Source: Jaltomata sinuosa
Taxonomy: Eukaryota > Streptophyta > Magnoliopsida > Solanales > Solanaceae
Direction of reading: 5' to 3'
DNA length: 64,000 nucleotides
NCBI GenBank assembly: GCA_003996215.1
Contig: QJPP01007254.1
Coordinates: 682,001-746,000, forward strand
Shown here: positions 57,400-64,000 of the stretch, piece by piece
How positions within the stretch are numbered: position 1 is the stretch's first letter
How the letters are laid out: each line of letters opens with the position of its first letter
Program-made: the position numbers and the translations under genes
Notes under the pieces: generated by a model
Database searches by the model: none
What the model saw: the letters and a program-made list of their open reading frames with translations, nothing else
Told to the model about the DNA's origin: nothing

Positions 57400-57672
57400 T
57401 ATAGTGTTACCATTATAATTATAAATAGAGCACGTTTAAAAGTGTAGCCACATGCATAATAAAGCGTTATCAATTTTACAATAATTTGGCAACACTTATA
57501 AAGCGTAACCTATATTTTAAAAGAGCACACTTTTCAGGCGTTGCCTAATTTTTTGTGGCCAAAAGGTTTCAGAAAAGGCCACATCATAAAAGTGTGCCCT
57601 TAGATACTTTTGGCAACGTTTTTTAGGTGTTGTCTAAAATTAGTATAGCCTTAGGCTAAATTTGTTGTAGTG
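57400..57672. repeat. Right terminus and subterminal repeats of the CACTA element
   Basis: AAAAGTGTAGCC, TAAAGCGTTA, AAAGCGTAACC, GGCAACAC, AAAAGTGTGCCC and GTGGCC variants in both orientations lead to TTGTTGTAGTG at the end. These match the motifs of the left end. Confidence 0.82.
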
Positions 57673-57790
57673 TCTTTTCCTCCACTAATTGAGAGTTTTC
57701 ATACTTGCACAAAAAAAAAAAAGATAGATCTGGCCGGGTTTGTACATCTTTTGGCGTTGCTCCGGTGTTTTGTCGTTGAAGCAACACCTC
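57673..57790 (+). mobile_element. Continuation of the Tat-like LTR or leader beyond the CACTA insertion
   Basis: Begins with the second TCT copy, then TTTCCTCCACTAATTGAG and an A12 run. It joins directly to 33342 when the CACTA and one TCT are removed. It ends where a chromovirus leader begins, at about 57,790. Confidence 0.4.
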
Positions 57791-57909
57791 GCCTCCCTCA
57801 CTCCTCTATTAATGTTGAATCTGTCCGGCAAAGCCCTGATCCACAAGACTCTACTAGACATTGGCTCCTATACCGATGACACCGGTGAACCTGGGCTCTG
57901 ATACCAAGC
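57791..57909 (-). other. Chromovirus 5' leader with tRNA-iMet primer site, truncated
   Basis: Minus strand: LTR end CA, spacer GCT, TGGTATCAGAGC (57906-57895), then CCCAGGTTCACCGG and GTCTAGTAGAGTCTTG, which resembles the leader of the family C element (GTCTAGTATAGTCCTG near 28,440). It is cut off after about 100 bp, before gag. Confidence 0.75.
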
Positions 57910-60900
57910 TGTCACGACTCGATTTCTTGGTCATGATGGCACCTACAATCCCCTAGTAGGTGAACCAACTCTCGTAGCCCGGAATAGTTAGTAATGGGCT
58001 ACTATTTGACAAGCGAATGGAAGAAGCAAACTATAAGCGAAAACAAGAGGAATAAGGTAAAGAAATAAGCATCAGTAATGCGTAAGCAAAAGCCAAACCA
58101 AACCCAAAACCTGGTATCATAGTATAAGAGCCAAAACTACATCAACAGAGTACAAAAAGGCTCCAAAACAATATATACATATCTGTCTCCGAATAGCAAA
58201 AAGAGTACATGACACAAAGGATGAACTAAAGCTAATCCACGGTCGCCAAGAGCTCACCCTTAGTCTCGGATAGTCCAAAAACACCTCGCACGAGGTAGCG
58301 TAGTCAGCGGTGAGAACTCACACTCGGATCTGCACCCAAAGATGCAGAAGTGTAGTATGAGCACCAATTGCAAAGCAACGGGTACCCAGTAGGTATCATA
58401 GGCCGACTGGGCACATATAAGATATAAAAGCAATAATATAGCAGAAGGGAAACAAGTAGTCATAGAAACAACGAACAAGCACATGGAAGCTAGCACAGAA
58501 AGAACACAAGGAGAAAACAATTATGCTAGGCTAGCTAATAGAGCTAAACATCACAGAGCACAGGCGAAGGAAGAAGGAACGCACCTGGGGTCCATGCAAT
58601 AACAATATATAAAGAGAGTTAAAGGAGAAGGCGGTATACCGGTAACCTCAAGTAAAAAGGGAAAGAGGAGAGGAAAATAACGATAACACACTTGAAAACA
58701 AGATTAAAACTAAGTCATGCTAGTAACACCATAATCAGGATCAATATCGCGACAGAATAATAATAAATAAAAGTCTACCTACAGTCTCATGGGCTCCCAT
58801 ACACCCGATGAACACATACAAGTGAAAACAAACCCTCCGACATCCTATACTACCGGAGTGTACACTGAGCAAATAGCAGACAAGGGTGGATTCGAACACA
58901 ATATGAATGATATGATATGATATGCTGAACCAAGTGATGGAAGTGTTGTATGTTACCCCCTCCGGTACCTAGAAGGCTCAATACAGGCAGGATCTATGGA
59001 AGGGATTCCCCCGAGTACCTCAACTCCACCGTACACCCCTCCTCCGGTCACCCTCGGCCCGTAGCTCTCGGTACAAAATGGCAGAGTCTATAGAGGTGTA
59101 GTCGTAGACCACATACTAAAACTCAAGCCTCGATATAAATATCCGGAGTGCAACCAGATCCAAACTGGTAACCAAACCTCAAGAATGCATGACTGGAATC
59201 TATCCAGGTCTAAATCAGTGAAATAAGTCTCAAAAACCCCACCCAAGGTGCCCGAACTTAATCGGGTCTAAAATAGTAGTAAAGTCAATCTCTTGCTCGG
59301 TCCAACCGAGTCTAGTACCATTTCAATCGATAGGAAAACAATTCTAGCACTACGGACCAGCCGAGTCTAGTATAAATATGAAAATAGTGATAAAAATCAT
59401 TCTTTTAATACCTTTTTTTCCCGAAAATATCCGTGAAAACAATTCCAACTTCTATTAACTATTTTTATCGAAAACTTTCCCATAGGGCCATGTAAGGTTT
59501 AGAAAACCATCAATAGTAGGACCGAAGCCAAAACCATAGTAAAACATGTGAAAACCTTTTATATGCATGATAATGGCATGCTCTAACACAAGCAGTAGCC
59601 CAACGTCTCACAATCAACCTATCGACCCTGCACAGGCTCTAATCATTCTACAACAAGCATAACCAGCTCTATAATAATGGTATCCATGTTCGGGACTCAC
59701 GATCATTCCAAAATAACCCACCATCTATGTTCCAGAGTCAAAACAAGGTCACACAGGACCACAAGGGTGACACTATCAACTACAACAAATACTACAATCA
59801 ACGGAGCGAAAATAAGACGGACATGAAGAAGCGAAAAAGGTCTGGGGTGCCAAGCTAATAAATCTAACCCAAGGATGCTAATTAGTACAATTATATCCTA
59901 TATATGCGGAGTCTAAAAGAGTTAAACCGTAACCTAACTGTCGTTTGACGACAAGCTTCTAGGACGGCGATGTCCAAGCCCGAACCGCTCCGAGAAGCTC
60001 CAAAACGAAATCAAACTCGAATTCGAGCTTGAATAACTTGATGTAGATAATTGATTTTCTCCATAACTTCCTTGAACGATTTATTTAGGAAGTGGCTATT
60101 TACATTTTTCAGTAAGTAATGAAAAATTAAGAAGAGCTACAATAGCATACTATATATATAGACATCAAATGGGTCACTTGACCGACCAAGGAAAGTGATT
60201 AATTTCACTAATTTGATCACACCTCAAGAGTTAATGCCACACATATATATATGCCACCTAAACAATTGGTGATTTGTTGCTCACTTCATCCACCTCCACG
60301 TGGAGTGGGGTGGCAACTCCCAAAATTATTTAAATTCAATTACCCATATACTTGGGTATTGCATAGGTTCGTGGTAAAATAAATATAACTTTTTGAATAT
60401 ATCATAATAAATAAAAAACTATTTCAAATAAAATCTACTATATTATAATAATAATTTTCAACATAACTAAGTTTACTATTTTTTTTAAAATATTGATAAT
60501 TTATAAAACTCTAATAAAATAAATGCATACCCAAATATATCATACCAAAAGTATTATTTTTTTTCATAAATATTAAAACCATTTTTAGAAAAAAAAAACT
60601 AAAACTTTTTACCAAATTCAACTTTCAAATCAAATATTTTCAAATACGTGCGATGTTAATAAAATTCTCAAATTTAGGCTCGCAAGCCTTTGATACGGGG
60701 CGAAGGTTAAGGTCATACGATCGCAAATCACTATCGCACAATTTTGATAACTCAACTCTAAAATAGGAAAACGACCATAAAAAACAAACGAACGGCCAGG
60801 GCACCGAACCACCGGTCCCAGCAAGCCATAAATGTCTTGGGGCCGCTACAGGCAAGCTCTAATGGTACAAGGAATCCATACACACGGGAATGACCGGGAG

Positions 60901-60910
60901 GGTCATTACA
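57910..60910 (-). repeat. Complete family A LTR (3001 bp) between two partial internal regions
   Basis: TGTCACGACTCG at the left and GGGTCATTACA at the right; TG...CA on the minus strand. A primer site adjoins its left edge, as for a 5' LTR, and the end of a pol gene adjoins its right edge, as for a 3' LTR. It therefore belongs to two copies at once. The LTR contains the same order of landmarks as the solo LTR at 2933-6068. Confidence 0.92.
60290..60313. promoter_or_regulatory. G-box palindrome in family A LTR
   Basis: CACGTG at 60297-60302 with CCACCTC and GAGTGGGGTGG arms, about 610 bases from the minus-strand LTR start. Confidence 0.6.
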
Positions 60911-61643
60911 TCATCCACTACTAAAAGGACTTTCGTCCTCGAAAGTCAAGAACAAAGAAGTACCTGTAGGCCCAAACAGCCGTGGATACTTGGCCTGCGT
61001 ATCTCTCTCAGTCTCCCAGGTAGCCTCCTCAGCTGGAGGGTGCCTCCACGGAACTTTCACAACCAGAATCTCCCTATATCTCAACCTCCTGACATTCTGG
61101 CCAAAATAGCAACCGACTCCTTAACAAAAGTCAACCTCTCATCCAACTGAATCGAATCCTACTGCAATACTTGAGACTCATCTGGAACATACCGTCGCAA
61201 CATCGATACATAAAAAACCAGGTCATAGCTGAAAACATCGGAGGCAATACTAATCGATAGGCAACACTACCAACCCTCTGAAGAATCTCAAACGACCCAA
61301 TGTACATGGGGCTAAACTTGCCCTGCCGACCAAATCTCTTCACGCCCTTCATGGGCGACACTCAGAGGAATACTAAGTCACCAACACTAAACTCCAAGGC
61401 ATGAAGTCTATGATCAACGTAGCTCTTCTGCCTGCTCTGAGCTGCTCGAAGTCTATCGTAATCTCTTAAACTCGGTCTAAGGAATCTCGAAGTAAATCTG
61501 TACTCTATGGCCTAGACTCCAAATCGTCAAACTAACCAACCGGCGATCTGCAATGCCTACCATACAATGCCTTGAAAGGTGCCATGCCAGTGCTCGAATG
61601 GAAGCTATTATTAAGCAAACTCGGCCAAAGGCACAAACTGATC
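60911..61643 (-). pseudogene. Family A pol: integrase C-terminus and chromodomain, broken
   Basis: Begins next to the LTR with TCATCCACTACTA (the complement of the pol stop region) and the complement of the FEDES tail. The minus strand then gives VPWRHPPAEEATWETE-like chromodomain text near 61,040, and in 61361-61131 MSPMKGVKRFGRQGKFSP and IGSFEILQRVGSVAYRL. At least two frameshifts (near 61,200 and 61,370) and stops break it. The domain order matches that of the better copy at 46604-47822. Confidence 0.82.
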
Positions 61644-63118
61644 CTAAGAACCTCCAAAGTCAAGAACACAGGTCCGAAGCATGTCCTCCAGGGCCTGAAT
61701 AGTCCTCTCGGACTGGCCATCTGTTTGAGGGTGGAATGTAGTACTAAAATGAACCTCTGTACCCAAATCTCGCTGAATAGCTCTCCAGAACTGAGATGTG
61801 AACTGAGTGACGCGGTCTGAAATGATAGAAGCTGGGACCTCATGCAACTGAACAATCTCACGAAGGTAAATCTGAGCTAACCTCTCTGCACTGTAAGTAG
61901 TCTGAACCGGAGAGAAATGCGCTGACTTAGTCAGCCGATCAACAATCACCCAAATAGAGTTGAAACCCCTAGAAGTGCATGGCAAACCAACTATGAAATT
62001 CATAGTAATCCCTTCCCACCTCCACTCAGGAATGGGAAGTCGCTGCATCAAACCACCAGGTCCAATGTGCTTGAACTTCACCTGCTGACAGTTCAAGCAT
62101 CGAGACACAAACTCCGCTACGTCCCACTTCATACCACTCCACCAGTAAAGCTGCCTAAAATCCTTGTACATCTTGGCTGCGCCAGGATGGATGGAATACC
62201 TAAAACAATGTGTCTCACGGAGAATCAACTGAACCAAATCACCAACCCTCAGAACACAAAGGCGGCTATCAAACCTCAGAACCCCATCTGAATCTAGAGT
62301 AGCCCAGCTAGCCTCACCCCAAACAACCTGATCATGAAAGTCAGACAACTGCTGATCCTCAAACTGACAGCTCTGAATCTGATTAACCAAAGTAGAACGA
62401 ACCTCGACACTGGCGAAAAATCTTCTAGGATCCGACAAGTCAAGCCTAAGCAAATGGTTATCCAAGGACTGAATGTCCAAGGCCAACAGTTTCTCTGAAA
62501 CTGAAAAAGAAGCTAGGCTACCCATACTCACCGCCTTCCGGCTTAAGGAATCTGCTACAATATTTGTCTTACTTGGATGATACAGAATAGTGAAGTCATA
62601 GTCCTTCAATAGCTCGACCCATCTCCTCTGCCTCGAGTTCAGCTCTCGCTGACTCGTGATATACTGAAGATTACGATAATCAGTGAAGATCTCATAGTGA
62701 ACTCCATATAGGTAATGCCTCCATATCTTGAGTGCGAAAACTGCCGCCGCCAACTCCAAGTCATGGGTGGGGTAGTTATGCTCGTAAACCTTCAACTGTC
62801 TCGATGCATATGCTATCACACGACCTTGATGCATTAATACACAACCAAGACCAACCCCAAAAGCATCACAATACATCGAAAAACCATTACCCTCAACCGG
62901 CAAAGCCAACATAGGAGTGAAGTCAACAAGGCCTTAAGCCTCTGAAAGCTATCCTCGCACTAATCCGACCACTAAAATGGAACATCCTTCCTAGTTAGCA
63001 TAGTCAAGGGTGCTGCTATGGAAGAAAATCCCTCAATGAACCGTCTGTAGTACCCGTCTAACCCAACAAAATTGCGAACCTCAGTAGCAGTAGTAGGTTT
63101 AGGCCACTCGCGCATAGT
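61644..63118 (-). pseudogene. Family A pol: RNase H and integrase
   Basis: A 422-codon frame (62912-61644). RNase H: MYCDAFGVGLGCVLMHQG, HDLELAAAVFALKIWRHYL, IFTDYRNLQYIT (acidic residues kept). Spacer, then the integrase zinc finger (HCFRYSIHPG...CLNCQQVKFKH). In the core the first catalytic Asp is Asn (TMNFIVGLP, codon at 61998-62000), the second is kept but in SDRVTQFTS rather than SDRGTQFTS, and the Glu of DGQSERTIQ is kept. It continues to MLRTCVLDFGGS, then shifts frame. RT-tail sequence from 63118 to 62913 is frameshifted. Confidence 0.9.
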
Positions 63119-64000
63119 TTAAATCTTCCCCGGGTCCACTCTAATCCCATCCTTAGACACCACGTGCCCTAGGAATGCAACTGACTCAATCCAAAACTCA
63201 CACTTTGAGAACTTGGCATAAAACCGATGGTCTCTCAAAGTCTGTAGTATAATCCTCAGGTGCTGCTCATGCTCATCTCTACTCCGCGAGTATACCAAGA
63301 TGTCTCCTATGAAAACTATCACAAATGAGTCCAAATATGGGCTAAGCACCCTGTGCATCAAGTTCATAAAAGTTGTGGGGGAATTAGTCAGCCCAAAAGA
63401 CATCACCAGGAACTCATAGTGGCCATACCGTATCCTGAATATTGTCTTAGGGATGTCCTCCGCCCTAACCCTCAATTGGTGGTATCCTGACCTCAAATAT
63501 ATCTTCAAAAACTCGGCCAAACTCTGAAGCTAATCAAACAAATCATCTATGCGCGGCATCGGATACCCATTCCTCATAGTCACTCTATTCAGCTGACGAT
63601 AATCAATACACATCCGCATCGACCCATCCTTCTTCTTCACAAAAAGAACAGGAGCACCCCAAGGCGATACACTCGGCCTAATAAAACCCTTAGCTAACAA
63701 ATCTTGGAGCTGCTCCTTAAGCTCCCTCAACTCAGCTGGAGGCTGGAGCCATACGGTAAGGAGAGATAGAAATAGGCCTGGTGCCTGGCTCTAACTCAAT
63801 AGCAAAGTCGATATCTCTCTCAGGTGGAAGGCCTGGCAAGTCGGTAGCGAACACATCTAAGAAATCTCTAACCACAGGAACTGATTTAGGGGAAGAATGG
63901 TCGGCACTAACATCTCAGACATATCTAGATAAGCCCAACACCCACGAGAAATCAACTTCGTAGCTCGAAGACAAGAGATGATCTCAGATGGTGCGCGACT
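63119..64000 (-). pseudogene. Family A pol: reverse transcriptase and end of protease, running off the window
   Basis: The frame 63730-63530 has GFIRPSVSPWGAPVLFVKKK, then MRMCIDYRQLNRVTMRNGYP and RIDDLFD, then a stop. 63520-63119 continues with LRSGYHQLRVRAEDIPKT, GHYEFLVMSFGLTN and VIVFIGDILVYSRS. The catalytic FIDD is FIGD (Gly codon at 63305-63307), so RT is inactive. From 63,731 to the window end the minus strand shows the pre-RT segment (ELELGTRP-like, LPPERDIDFA-like) with frameshifts. Protease and gag must lie beyond 64,000. Confidence 0.88.

Larger units (their letters stand above)
33343..57672. mobile_element. CACTA (CMC/EnSpm) transposon, 24.3 kb, TSD TCT, non-autonomous
   Basis: The left end reads CACTACAACATTTTAGGCTA; the right end, read on the minus strand, reads CACTACAACAAATTTAGCC. 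TCT stands directly outside both ends (33340-33342 and 57673-57675), the 3 bp duplication expected of CACTA elements. Both ends have about 270-300 bp of subterminal repeats (AAAGTGTGGCC, AAGCGTGGCC, AAAAAGCATGG and variants), the usual binding sites of a TnpA-type protein. No transposase frame is visible. Inside are chromovirus sequences (33637-50730) and 6.7 kb with captured gene pieces. The size is inflated by the nested retroelements. Confidence 0.85.

Noticed and set aside
57670..57879. A 69-codon plus-strand frame after the CACTA end
   Set aside because: Crosses the CACTA end, the Tat-like LTR remnant and a reversed chromovirus leader, so it is a chance frame over junctions.

Overview
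This is a plant nuclear window with no intact host gene. The repeat families point to a eudicot, most likely Solanaceae: long-LTR Tekay/Del-type chromoviruses whose LTRs run from TGTAATGAC to GTGACA, tRNA-iMet primer sites, a Stowaway MITE, a CACTA transposon, Ty1/copia relics and a Tat-like LTR opening with TGTTGACACCC. The family label is from memory of such repeats; species cannot be told from the sequence. Almost every base that can be assigned belongs to a transposable element, and the insertion order can be read from target-site duplications (TSDs).

Layout. 1-2932: old AT-rich sequence with a copia-LTR-like stretch. 2933-6068: solo LTR of chromovirus family A (TSD CTAAC). 6139-11999: chromovirus family B deletion derivative, both ends and TSD CCAAT present, nearly all of gag-pol gone. 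12005-18418: two broken copia copies facing opposite ways around a piece of an unrelated LTR. 18419-20583: low-complexity arrays and a SINE-like piece. 20584-31487: a three-deep nest, namely a short LTR relic (TSD TTTAA), a solo LTR (TSD CATAT/CATAC) and a full-length chromovirus of family C (TSD CTACG) with gag, protease, RT, RNase H, integrase and chromodomain all recognisable but full of stops. 31488-33342: Stowaway MITE, then the start of a Tat-like LTR. 33343-57672: a 24.3 kb CACTA transposon (TSD TCT) inside that LTR. 57791-64000: a family A LTR followed by a chromovirus pol that runs off the window.

The CACTA element is the most interesting object. Between its ends lie about 17 kb of rearranged chromovirus A/B sequence, including a long LTR-LTR inverted repeat, and about 7 kb that holds no recognisable transposase. 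Those 7 kb hold a LINE zinc-knuckle fragment, two spliced exons of an ABCB-type (P-glycoprotein) transporter, and one clean exon resembling the FYRC domain of trithorax-like (ATX) histone methyltransferases. It looks like a non-autonomous, gene-capturing CACTA that later became a retrotransposon target.

A second theme is regulatory sequence in the LTRs. Family A LTRs keep a palindrome centred on a CACGTG G-box in all five copies, and three other LTR families each carry their own array of short self-complementary CG-rich motifs. All coding regions are pseudogenes; many stops are CAG-to-TAG or TGG-to-TGA/TAG changes, as expected from decay of methylated cytosines. No similarity search was run: all identities are by eye.
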